Origin: Sphingobacterium sp. JB170 | GTDB taxonomy: Bacteria; Bacteroidota; Bacteroidia; Sphingobacteriales; Sphingobacteriaceae | Reading direction: 5' to 3' | DNA length: 64,000 nt | Assembly: GCF_900163865.1 (NCBI RefSeq) | Contig: NZ_FUKU01000055.1 | Coordinates: forward strand, 1-64,000 | Notes under the pieces: model-generated | Seen by the model: the letters and a program-made list of their open reading frames with translations, nothing else | The model's database searches: none | Told to the model about the DNA's origin: nothing | Made by a program: the position numbers and the translations under genes | Part shown: positions 42,565 to 51,249 of the stretch, one piece after another | Layout: every line of letters starts with the position of its first letter | Position numbering within the stretch: the first letter of the stretch is position 1

Positions 42565-44844
42565 ATGATGAAAATAAAGATTTTTACCTGGCTTATGCTA
42601 CCGCTTTTGGGCGTGGTTGCCTGCTATGGGCAAAGCCGTGACCTGGTGAAGTACGTTAATACTCTGCAGGGCACAGATTCCGAGTGGGCGCTATCCTATG
42701 GGAACACCTACCCAACGGTTGGCCTTCCTTTTGCCGTACACTTTTTCTCGCCACAGACAGGCAAGAATGGCGACGGTTGGAAGTATACTTATAAAGCGAG
42801 CACCATTCGCGGCTTTCAGCAGGTGCACCAGTGTAGCCCCTGGATGGGTGATTACGCCGTGTTCTCGCTCATGCCGGGTATCGGAAGTCTCCGCGTGGGG
42901 GAAGATCAACGGGCGCTTGCGTTTAGTCACGACAACGAAGTAGCCAAGCCCCATTACTATTCGGTTAAATTTGAAAACGGCATCCGCGCAGAGATCAGCC
43001 CCGTGGAGCGCGGCGCACATATGCGTTTTTCGTTTCCTAAAAACGAAAAGGCCTTCTTGGTATTAGACGGTCTGTTGAAAGATAGCCAGGTGCAGATTAT
43101 CCCGAGCGAGCGTAAAATAATCGGTTACGTGAACAACGGACGCTTTGTGCCTCAGGGGTTTAAAAACTATTTTGAGATTACCTTCGATGCCGATTTCAAG
43201 ACCTTCGGTACGTGGAGAAATGGCGATAGTACCGTGCAGGCCGGCAGCAAAGAGCGCCACGGGCAGGGCGCAGGAGCGTACCTGGAGTTCAAACCTGGTA
43301 CGCGTGTGGAAGTGAAGCTTGCCTCTTCGTATATCAGCCCCCAACAGGCGTCGCTGAACCTCAGTCGCGAGCTCGGCGGGAACAAGAATTTCCAGGCAAC
43401 TAAAGATAAAGCATTTAAGATATGGAACACCCTATTGAATCGCGTGCGTGTTCAGGGAGGGACAGAAGCGGAGAAAGCGACATTCTACTCCTGCCTTTTC
43501 CGGGCTAATCTTTTCTCACGTAAGTTCTATGAGATAGACAAACAGGGAAATCCGTACTACTACAGTCCCTACGATGGGGAAATCCATAACGGTTACATGT
43601 ACACTGATAATGGGTTCTGGGATACCTTTCGCGCGCAGTTTCCACTAAGTAATATCTTGCACCCACAGATGCAGGGCCGATATATGCAATCGCTGCTGGA
43701 CGCCCAGCAACAGGCGGGTTTCTTTCCCACCTGGTCGAATCCGGGCATGTCCGGCGTGATGATCGGCAACCATGCCATTTCACTGCTCACCGATGCGTGG
43801 GTGAAAGGGATCCGCAGCTTTGATCCCGATAGTGCTTTAACAGCGTATTACCACGAGTCAACCAACAAAGGATACTGGGGTGGCTCGAACGGCAGAGAGG
43901 GCTGGAAGGACTACTTCACCAAAGGCTTTGTTCCGTACGGCCAGGTTCATGAAAGTACCGCCAAGACGCTCGAGTATGCTTACGATGATTTCTGCGCTTA
44001 TCAGTTAGCGAAGCTCACGGGAAATGAATTTTACCAAAAGGTATTCGCCCGGCAGATGTACAATTACCAGAATGTATTTGACAAACAGGTCGGATTCGTG
44101 CGTGGCCGTTTGCCCAGCGGGCAGTGGCGAGCGGATTTCGATCCATTTGAATGGGGCGGCCCGTTTACAGAAGCCAATGCCTGGCAATATACCTGGTCGG
44201 TGATGCATGACATAAATGGGTTAATCAACCTGATGGGGGGGCAGGACCGTTTCAATGCGAAGCTGGATTCCTTTTTCACCATGGAACAGACGATCAATTA
44301 TGGCAGCTATAAACAAGAGATACATGAGATGCGCGAGATGCTACTGGCGAAAATGGGGCAATATGCGCATGGAAACCAGCCTACCCAGCACGTTCCATAC
44401 CTATATAATTTCAGTGGCCAGCCCTGGAAAGCGCAGCAGCGCGCACGTAAGGTGATGGCCCAATTGTATAATGCTACCGAGAAAGGCTACCCCGGTGATG
44501 AAGACCAAGGTCAAATGTCCTCCTGGTATGTGTTAAGTGCAATGGGGTTATACAGTGTATGCCCGGGTACCGAGGAATATGTTTTTGGTAGTCCGGTGTT
44601 CCAGCGCGTAGCACTCAAGCTCGAAGATGGCAAGGAGTTCCTCATACTGGCCAAAAATAATAGTCCCCAGAACGTCTACATTCAGTCCGCCAGATTAAAC
44701 GGCGAGCTATACGATAAGAACTATATCCGGTATGCCGATATCGTAAAGGGTGGTGAACTGGAATTCGTTATGGGGCCGAGGCCGAACAAGGAGCGTGGGA
44801 TCTCCCCGGACTCAAGGCCGTTTTCACTAAGCGCGCTGCAATAG
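42565..44844 (+). CDS. GH92 alpha-mannosidase, second paralogue
   Basis: The start at 42565 (MMKIKIFTWLMLPLLGVVAC) is preferred over 42511, since it alone places the lipoprotein signal at the N-terminus (lipobox VVAC). About 759 residues carry GH92 marks: VKYVNTLQGTDSEWALSYGNTYP, PFAVHFFSPQT, GFQQVHQCSPWMGDYAVFSLMP, GFWDTFRAQFPLSNILHP, HVPYLYNFSGQPWKAQ and GDEDQGQMSSWYVLSAMGLYSVCPG. Divergence from the upstream GH92 in the first 200 residues suggests another mannosidic linkage. It is the last enzyme gene before the Sus block, with a hairpin in the 70-base gap that follows. Confidence 0.95.
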   Translation: MMKIKIFTWLMLPLLGVVACYGQSRDLVKYVNTLQGTDSEWALSYGNTYPTVGLPFAVHFFSPQTGKNGDGWKYTYKASTIRGFQQVHQCSPWMGDYAVFSLMPGIGSLRVGEDQRALAFSHDNEVAKPHYYSVKFENGIRAEISPVERGAHMRFSFPKNEKAFLVLDGLLKDSQVQIIPSERKIIGYVNNGRFVPQGFKNYFEITFDADFKTFGTWRNGDSTVQAGSKERHGQGAGAYLEFKPGTRVEVKLASSYISPQQASLNLSRELGGNKNFQATKDKAFKIWNTLLNRVRVQGGTEAEKATFYSCLFRANLFSRKFYEIDKQGNPYYYSPYDGEIHNGYMYTDNGFWDTFRAQFPLSNILHPQMQGRYMQSLLDAQQQAGFFPTWSNPGMSGVMIGNHAISLLTDAWVKGIRSFDPDSALTAYYHESTNKGYWGGSNGREGWKDYFTKGFVPYGQVHESTAKTLEYAYDDFCAYQLAKLTGNEFYQKVFARQMYNYQNVFDKQVGFVRGRLPSGQWRADFDPFEWGGPFTEANAWQYTWSVMHDINGLINLMGGQDRFNAKLDSFFTMEQTINYGSYKQEIHEMREMLLAKMGQYAHGNQPTQHVPYLYNFSGQPWKAQQRARKVMAQLYNATEKGYPGDEDQGQMSSWYVLSAMGLYSVCPGTEEYVFGSPVFQRVALKLEDGKEFLILAKNNSPQNVYIQSARLNGELYDKNYIRYADIVKGGELEFVMGPRPNKERGISPDSRPFSLSALQ

Positions 44845-44861
44845 CTCTTCGCCTGCTGTAG

Positions 44862-44883
44862 GGGAGCAGCAGGATAACGGGGG
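44862..44883 (+). promoter_or_regulatory. Hairpin between the enzyme block and the Sus block
   Basis: A 7-bp perfect stem (CCTGCTG at 44862-44868, CAGCAGG at 44877-44883), extendable by a G-U pair, follows the GH92 stop by about 18 bases with no T-run. It could be a processing or stabilising hairpin that sets different levels of enzymes and transporter. Confidence 0.4.
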
Positions 44884-44914
44884 AGAAGAAGTACGATACA
44901 TTATAAATCAAGTT

Positions 44915-46642
44915 ATGAAAAAGGGGTATTTAATTTACTTAGTATTAGCCGCACTAGCGTTAGCCTCGTGCGAGAAACAAGGGTTTTTAGATTCTACACA
45001 GTCCACGGACCTAAACGAGCAGGTCGTCTTTTCCGACAGTGCGTACACCATTAATTTCCTTTCGGGGATATACGCCGATATCGGCTTTGCCACTGCGCCC
45101 AAGCGTTTTGGTGGTGGCGGACTCGATGCGAGCACCGATGAAGCCGAGGGCGCTGGCTTGGGTACAATCAATACATTCATTCAGTTTGCTACAGGCACGG
45201 TAAATGCAAATATGATTACCGACGATGCCTGGTCGAAAAGCTATACGAATGTGAGGCGAGCGAACATCATGCTTAAAAATTTGCCGCAAGCGAAGTTCGG
45301 TGATGACATCAAGGTGCGCGTGAAAGCAGAGACGCGCTTTCTACGCGCTTACTATTATTTTATTCTCCTCGAGCATTATGGTGGTGTCCCGCTGATGGGA
45401 GACAGCGTCTACCGTGCGACGGATGAAATTCCCTCCGCGCGAAATACCTTTTCCGAGTGTGTGGAGTATATAGCCGCTGAATGTGACGCCGCAGCGCAAG
45501 ACCTTCCCTGGGTACATAGCGGCGAGAATTACGGCAGGATCAATAAAGCCGCCTGCTATGGTTTGAAATCGCGCCTGCTTCTGTATGCCGCAAGCCCATT
45601 ATTTAATGGCGAAGGAATAGCGGCCCAAGAGCCCCTGCGCAGCATCAGCGGATACCCAGAAAAAGATAACGCCCGCTGGGAGCGGGCCCAAGCGGCTGCC
45701 GAGCAAATTATTTCCTCGGGCGAGTACAGCTTGCACATCAATAACGCTTCGGAGGCCGGGTACGGATTTTACGAGCTGTTTCAGCTGCGCAAGAATAGCG
45801 AATACCTGCTCGCTAGGATGCAAGACGCAAACCGCGAACTGGAAGGGATCTGGAATCCACCGACCTTCGGTGTGAGCAGCCCTGGCGCTTATCCATACCT
45901 GGAGACGGTCAACGCTTTTGGCATGAAAAACGGTCTGCCGATTGACGATCCGTCCTCGGGCTATAGGCCTGAAGAACCTTACCGCGATAGAGACCCCCGG
46001 CTTGCCAATACTATTACGCGCGATCAGTCGCTTGTTTTCCACCGCGACGGCCTCGCGCGGCGCCCCGTGAACATTTATATTGATAAAACAAACCCCAATA
46101 ATATTAGCTCGGGTCAGGATGCGATATACAAGGGTACCCCGACGGGTTACTACAGCTATAAGATGGTCAATCGAGATGTAGCCGCTGATTGGTTTAATAC
46201 CGTGACCCCGCGTTGCCTTCCTATTATACGCTATGCGGAGATCTTACTGAATTATGCGGAGGCGCGCAACGAAATACTATCGGCGCCCGACCAGCAGGTA
46301 TACCAGGCCATTGAATCGATACGTGAGCGCGGTGGACTCGAGCCTTTCGTACTACCGGCAGGGCTATCGCAAGACGCCATGCGCGCGATTATTCATAACG
46401 AGCGCCAAAAGGAACTTGCTTTTGAAGGGCACCGCTTTTTTGATGTCCGCCGCTGGAAGCTTGCCGAGCAGCTCGAGGACAGGCAGCTACACGGAACCGA
46501 GCCCGTGCGCATATCCTCGGTAACGTCCTACAACACCATAGCGGTGCGTAAAAGGGTGTTTGATCAGCGCATGTACCTCTGGCCGATCCCCCAGTCCGAA
46601 GTCGCTAAATCGGTAGACCTGTTACAGAATTTTGGATATTAA
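44915..46642 (+). CDS. SusD/RagB-type surface glycan-binding lipoprotein (first of pair)
   Basis: A 575-residue lipoprotein (ALASCEK, Cys near residue 19). SusD features: QGFLDSTQSTDLNEQVVFSD, RFLRAYYYFILLEHYGGVPLMGD, AACYGLKSRLLLYAASPLFNG, IRYAEILLNYAEARNE, and RQKELAFEGHRFFDVRRWKLAEQL, ending WPIPQSEV. It is unusual in standing first, followed by DUF5004 and DUF4961 genes and only then a SusC, whereas SusD normally follows its SusC. The protein resembles the second SusD (51250) in the central RLLLYAASPLFNGE section, so the two are paralogues. Confidence 0.94.
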   Translation: MKKGYLIYLVLAALALASCEKQGFLDSTQSTDLNEQVVFSDSAYTINFLSGIYADIGFATAPKRFGGGGLDASTDEAEGAGLGTINTFIQFATGTVNANMITDDAWSKSYTNVRRANIMLKNLPQAKFGDDIKVRVKAETRFLRAYYYFILLEHYGGVPLMGDSVYRATDEIPSARNTFSECVEYIAAECDAAAQDLPWVHSGENYGRINKAACYGLKSRLLLYAASPLFNGEGIAAQEPLRSISGYPEKDNARWERAQAAAEQIISSGEYSLHINNASEAGYGFYELFQLRKNSEYLLARMQDANRELEGIWNPPTFGVSSPGAYPYLETVNAFGMKNGLPIDDPSSGYRPEEPYRDRDPRLANTITRDQSLVFHRDGLARRPVNIYIDKTNPNNISSGQDAIYKGTPTGYYSYKMVNRDVAADWFNTVTPRCLPIIRYAEILLNYAEARNEILSAPDQQVYQAIESIRERGGLEPFVLPAGLSQDAMRAIIHNERQKELAFEGHRFFDVRRWKLAEQLEDRQLHGTEPVRISSVTSYNTIAVRKRVFDQRMYLWPIPQSEVAKSVDLLQNFGY

Positions 46643-46651
46643 AAGCTATAC

Positions 46652-47095
46652 ATGATGAGAATAAAGCAACTATTAGCATTAATCGCGGTATCGAGCTTCC
46701 TGGTGATGAGTTCGTGTGAAGATGAGATATCCAAGATCTCGAGCGGCGATGAACCCATCAAAGAGATCGCCGGCAAGTGGCACGTGGTGCAGCTTAGCCG
46801 CAATGGTGAAGAGCTGAGTGAGCGGATGGACATGACGAATTTTAGCATTGAATTTAAGCCAGACGGCACATATAGCGTAGCCGAGCAGCTGCCATTCATG
46901 CTCCAAGGGTCGGGAAACTACCGCTTGAACGATCCGCAATACCCTTTCAGCTTACTGATGAGCGCTCAAGATGATGGGCAGGAGCTAGCAGTGAGCATGC
47001 AGTACCCCGTCGTCAAGGGAGAGCGGCAGCTCAGCCTTTCTTTTAGCTTGGGCTGCTCAGGAAATACCTACCAATATAATTTTGAACGTGAATAA
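46652..47095 (+). CDS. DUF5004-like lipocalin-type lipoprotein
   Basis: A 147-residue lipoprotein (MSSCED, Cys near 22). Its beta-rich sequence IAGKWHVVQLSRNGEEL...FSIEFKPDGTYSV...GSGNYRLNDPQYPFSLLM...RQLSLSFSLGCSGNTYQYNF has the layout of DUF5004/lipocalin-like domains. These small proteins commonly lie within Sus loci beside DUF4961 and may be surface accessory binders. It sits 9 bases behind susD and 8 bases before the DUF4961 gene, clearly the same operon. Function unproven. Confidence 0.75.
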   Translation: MMRIKQLLALIAVSSFLVMSSCEDEISKISSGDEPIKEIAGKWHVVQLSRNGEELSERMDMTNFSIEFKPDGTYSVAEQLPFMLQGSGNYRLNDPQYPFSLLMSAQDDGQELAVSMQYPVVKGERQLSLSFSLGCSGNTYQYNFERE

Positions 47096-47103
47096 CCAAA
47101 GCC

Positions 47104-48093
47104 ATGAAAAAACCAATTAAAACCATATCATATTTATATTTCTTGGCGGCACTGTTGCTTACGATCTGTTTGGTTCAGTGTGGGCTGAAATCGTTGACAG
47201 TGACCGTTCCTCCACAGGGGGAAGTGGGCCAGCGAGTAACCTTCACCATGCACAGTGGAGCCGAACCGCGCATTGAAGGCTCTGGAACGTATACCACGCA
47301 GCTGCTCGCAGGCATTATGGTGCCCAAAGGATGGAACGCCCGTGAAAACGCCGTGCTGACCTTCACCAGCCCCAAAGGTAACGGAACACTGCGCCTGATA
47401 CCCGATAGTGAAATCGAGCCCGTCTCGGGGTTAAACTGGCACCAGGCGGCAAAAAAGATGTTCGGAATCGGTCCCAATTTGGTCGATGATTTCGAGTGGA
47501 TCATTTATCGAAGTACGCAGTCATATACGTTTGCGAATAACGAAGATATAGACTTTAACGTCAAGGTGGAATGTGACCTCGGTGAGGAAAATATGCTGCT
47601 GCGCCTAGGGTTCTATGTCGGCTCTGCGATCGAGAATCTGCGTCCTCAAGATACGGACTATAAGAAGTTTGCCTTTTCCAATATATTCGAGGTGACTGGT
47701 GGCCAGGGTGATCTGATCGACTTTGTCAACCCCCAGCTGGGGACCGTGCAGCCTGTGAAAACCTTGGATAACGATATCATTACCCTAAATTTTAATGCCG
47801 GTGTAGCCAATACCGCCTTAGATAACCTGGACGATGTTTACTTGCGTGTGCGCGCTTTTGATGCGAACGATCAGCTGATTGCTGAAAGCAGTGCCCCGAA
47901 TGAAAAGACCAAGCTTCAAGGCGTTGGTGGCAAGCGTTTTTTAATTGATATCTGGCCCCGTGGGTTCTTCGGCCTCACAGCGGACATGCAGATAGCGCGC
48001 CTTGAATACTTTTTTACCGACCAAACGGGTACCAAGACCGTCGGGTATGGGAATACCGATGAGCCTTTTAGATATACTTTTCGGTGCGATTAA
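47104..48093 (+). CDS. DUF4961 domain lipoprotein, predicted surface glycan-binding protein
   Basis: A 329-residue protein with lipoprotein-type signal (LVQCG, Cys near 26). N-terminal DUF4961 stretch: LTVTVPPQGEVGQRVTFTMHSG, GIMVPKGWNARENAVLTFTSPKGNG, DDFEWIIYRSTQSYTF and LRLGFYVGSAIENLRP. The C-terminal DUF5004-associated beta domain ends PRGFFGLTADMQIARLEYFFTDQTGTKTVGYG. Such proteins fill the surface glycan-binding slot of a Sus locus, helping capture polymer for SusCD. It starts 8 bases after the DUF5004 gene, and the following SusC starts 43 bases later. Confidence 0.8.
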   Translation: MKKPIKTISYLYFLAALLLTICLVQCGLKSLTVTVPPQGEVGQRVTFTMHSGAEPRIEGSGTYTTQLLAGIMVPKGWNARENAVLTFTSPKGNGTLRLIPDSEIEPVSGLNWHQAAKKMFGIGPNLVDDFEWIIYRSTQSYTFANNEDIDFNVKVECDLGEENMLLRLGFYVGSAIENLRPQDTDYKKFAFSNIFEVTGGQGDLIDFVNPQLGTVQPVKTLDNDIITLNFNAGVANTALDNLDDVYLRVRAFDANDQLIAESSAPNEKTKLQGVGGKRFLIDIWPRGFFGLTADMQIARLEYFFTDQTGTKTVGYGNTDEPFRYTFRCD

Positions 48094-48136
48094 CCTGCAA
48101 GCCAATTTTAAAATACGAATCAAAAATTAACTGAAC

Positions 48137-51100
48137 ATGTTGAGTCATTATATAAAAATAGGTTTCTTAGCGGTGCTCCTTCTACCGTTAAGGAGCTACA
48201 GCAGCAACAGCCTTACCTTCCCCTTGGCGAATGCCGCGCACGCGCCGGAGGTTTCGTTAACAGTCTTCGACGAATATGGTAAACCCTTAATGGGGGCAAT
48301 GGTTTACTCGCAGGACAATGCGTTATTAGCCCAGACTAGCGAGGACGGTAGCGCTAGCGTACCGGCCGAGATTGGATCTCGCGTCGTTATCCAGCATCCC
48401 GGTTATTACCCGCAGTCCATCCTTCTTAAGGCGGGAATGCAGGTGGCGCTCGTAAGCCGCTACCTGCAGCGCGAAGACACGATCAGCGTGTTGTACGATA
48501 AAAAGACGATCCATAATAACCTAGGATCGGGCTCGGTAGTGTATAATAATCAGATTAAAGGGACACCGACATCACTTTATTTAAATGCCCTTACGGGCAG
48601 GATTCCCGGCCTTTATACGCAGCAGGTTAGTGGTTTTCGGAACGCCCGTTCGAGTGCGATCACAGCGAACGATCTGGCAGGTTCGCTACCCGCCGAGGGA
48701 ACACGGTACAGCGCCAGCCTTAGCGATAACAGTGAGTTAAATTTTCAGCTTCGCGGACAGCAGCCGGTCACCATTATTGATGGCGTGCAGCGCGAGATCT
48801 ACTCGATCGACCCCGAAAGTATCGAGTCAGTTACGATCGCCAAAGATGCTCTTTCTTCGATTCTACTTGGCCAGCGTAGCTCGCGTGGTGTGTTGCAAAT
48901 AACCACCAAAAAGGGCACCGTCGGTCCGCCGCGTATTTCTTTTACTGCGCAAACGGGCATGCAGCAATCCCTCAAGCAGCCCGAGCCGCTCGATGCTTAT
49001 CAATATGCGTACCTCTATAATGAAGCCCTACTCAACAGCGGTCGGCAGCCTGTATATACACAGGAAGATTTTAACCTGTACCGCGATGGCAGCTCGCCAC
49101 TGCTTTATCCAGACGTAAATTGGTACGACGCAGTACTGAAAAACAGCAGCCCCATTACCAAGTACAACCTGGGGGTGAATGGGGGGATTCGAAATGCGCG
49201 TTACGCCCTTTCGCTAAGCTATCTTGCCCAAGACGGGATGTTTAAATCGGTCGACGACTTTGATTACTCGACTAACCTTGAGCAGCGCCGCTACCTGATA
49301 AATAGCTCTATCGATGTCGACGTGACCAAAGATTTCACGATTGGTTTGCAGCTGTTTGGCCGTATTCAAGAAGGCAGGCAGCCAGGTGCTGGTACCTCGA
49401 ATATCCTAAGCGGCCTGTACAATACCCCGAATAATGCGTATCCGATACGCAATGACGACGGATCGTATGGTGGATCCTCGGTATTTCGAACAAACCTCTA
49501 TCAACAGACCACCGGTTCGGGGTACCTGATTGATAATACCAGAGACGTATTTGCGAATCTGGATTTCCAGTATAAGTTCAATCAATGGCTACCGGGGCTA
49601 TATGCTAGCGGAAAGGTAAATGTATCGTCCACCTCTTCGAGCTTTACCAATAGAAGTAGGCTGCAGCCTGTTTTCGATGTGCGCTATAATGAGGCCGGTC
49701 AGCTGATATATGTGCGCTATGGCGATATTGCCGATCAGCCCAATTCATTTGAGACTACTTCGACGGCCAATTTCTTTTATTTTCAGGGCGCCCTGGGGTA
49801 CGATACGCAGATCGCTGGTGGTCACAAACTGGGTGCAAAGCTATTCGTCGATCAGCAAACCGCAAATTACCAGTTCGACCTGCCGGCGATCCATACCAAC
49901 TTCGCCGCAACAGGGAACTACGCATTTCAGGATAAATATTTTGCCGAGCTGGCCGTGAATTATTCGGGTTTTAACCGCTTTCAACCCGGAAGTAAGTACG
50001 GCACTTTTTTCGCTGCGGGCATTGGCTGGGACCTGGCAAAAGAATCTTTCCTTTCCCAGAGCGCTGGCTGGCTCGATCAGCTTAAGTTAAGAGCCACCTA
50101 CGGAAAGACGGGTAATACCAACGAAGGCGCCTTGGGCTACTACAGCTGGCGCTCGTCCTACGGTCAGGATGGTGGGAACGGGTATAGCTTCGGCTCAGAA
50201 TATTCGTACGTCAATAGCTTGGTGGAGCGGGGGCTGGCCAATGTGAATGGTACTTGGGAGAAAGGAAGTAAGTTTAACATCGGTCTAGACGCTTCGTTTT
50301 GGAATTCGAAGTTCCGCCTAACGGCTGACTATTACAGGGATCGGTATTACGATTTACTTCAACAGCGCGGTTCCACAATTGAACTCATCGGTATCGATTA
50401 TCCCAATGAGAATATCGGAGAGAATTTATATGAAGGGCAGGAGCTGAGCCTAACCTATCAGAATCATGCAGGTGCGTTCAATTACTTTGTCACCGCGAAT
50501 GCCTCGCGTATGCGCACCCAGGTGCTGTATATGAATGAAGTATTCCAGCAGTATGACTGGAACCGCCGCACGGGTATGCCTATTGGGCAAACATTTGGCT
50601 ACCTCGCCGATGGCCTTATTCAGAACGAGCAGCAGGCCGCTCAGGCGCCGCTGCTCGGGGGAAATGTGGTGCACCCTGGTGATGTGAAGCTCGTGGATCT
50701 AAACGACGACGGCATTATCAATATGTACGATCAGACGGCAATAGGCAATACAAAACCGACTATTTTCTATGGCGCTACGCTAGGATTCAACGTATCGGGA
50801 TTTGACTTTAGCGTCCTGCTGCAAGGCGTTGCCAACCGCACGTACCAAAAAACAGACTATTCCTTTGGTAGTAATGGCGAGAGTCAAGGCTTTAGTTATT
50901 TGGTTGGGCGCTGGACGCCGGAGACCGCAGAGAGCGCGAGTTACCCTCGCCTTACAGTTGGTTCAGACCCGACTAATACGCCGTTTTTGAACACCTCGAG
51001 TTACTGGACGCGCTCGGGTGAATATTTGCGCGTAAGGAATCTCGAGCTGGGATACACGGTCCCTTTCCAGTTGAGCCGACGCATCAATATTGCTGGGCTT

Positions 51101-51229
51101 CGTATTTTTGCCAACGCGCAAAACCTATTTACTTTCACCCCCTATAGCCGGCTTGATCCGGAGATCAATAATGAGACGTCCTATCCCGCGCAGCGGACGA
51201 TTGTTCTGGGCGTAAATATTAAGTTATAA
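48137..51229 (+). CDS. SusC-type TonB-dependent receptor (first of pair)
   Basis: A 1030-residue outer-membrane importer with signal peptide (LPLRSYS), a carboxypeptidase-regulatory-like domain (about 38-110: SLTVFDEYGKPLMGAMVYSQD), a plug (about 130-255) and a barrel ending RTIVLGVNIKL. The usual VVVVGYG motif before the plug is missing; that region reads RYLQREDTISVLYDKKTIHNN. The plug is also atypical: LYLNALTGRIPGLYTQQ, then FQLRGQQPVTIIDGV, then LLGQRSSRGVLQITTKKG. It has no STN domain, fitting control by DUF6377 rather than sigma/FecR. It is followed 20 bases later by a SusD, its likely partner. Confidence 0.94.
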   Translation: MLSHYIKIGFLAVLLLPLRSYSSNSLTFPLANAAHAPEVSLTVFDEYGKPLMGAMVYSQDNALLAQTSEDGSASVPAEIGSRVVIQHPGYYPQSILLKAGMQVALVSRYLQREDTISVLYDKKTIHNNLGSGSVVYNNQIKGTPTSLYLNALTGRIPGLYTQQVSGFRNARSSAITANDLAGSLPAEGTRYSASLSDNSELNFQLRGQQPVTIIDGVQREIYSIDPESIESVTIAKDALSSILLGQRSSRGVLQITTKKGTVGPPRISFTAQTGMQQSLKQPEPLDAYQYAYLYNEALLNSGRQPVYTQEDFNLYRDGSSPLLYPDVNWYDAVLKNSSPITKYNLGVNGGIRNARYALSLSYLAQDGMFKSVDDFDYSTNLEQRRYLINSSIDVDVTKDFTIGLQLFGRIQEGRQPGAGTSNILSGLYNTPNNAYPIRNDDGSYGGSSVFRTNLYQQTTGSGYLIDNTRDVFANLDFQYKFNQWLPGLYASGKVNVSSTSSSFTNRSRLQPVFDVRYNEAGQLIYVRYGDIADQPNSFETTSTANFFYFQGALGYDTQIAGGHKLGAKLFVDQQTANYQFDLPAIHTNFAATGNYAFQDKYFAELAVNYSGFNRFQPGSKYGTFFAAGIGWDLAKESFLSQSAGWLDQLKLRATYGKTGNTNEGALGYYSWRSSYGQDGGNGYSFGSEYSYVNSLVERGLANVNGTWEKGSKFNIGLDASFWNSKFRLTADYYRDRYYDLLQQRGSTIELIGIDYPNENIGENLYEGQELSLTYQNHAGAFNYFVTANASRMRTQVLYMNEVFQQYDWNRRTGMPIGQTFGYLADGLIQNEQQAAQAPLLGGNVVHPGDVKLVDLNDDGIINMYDQTAIGNTKPTIFYGATLGFNVSGFDFSVLLQGVANRTYQKTDYSFGSNGESQGFSYLVGRWTPETAESASYPRLTVGSDPTNTPFLNTSSYWTRSGEYLRVRNLELGYTVPFQLSRRINIAGLRIFANAQNLFTFTPYSRLDPEINNETSYPAQRTIVLGVNIKL

Positions 51230-51249
51230 ACCTTATTGTGAGACTGATT

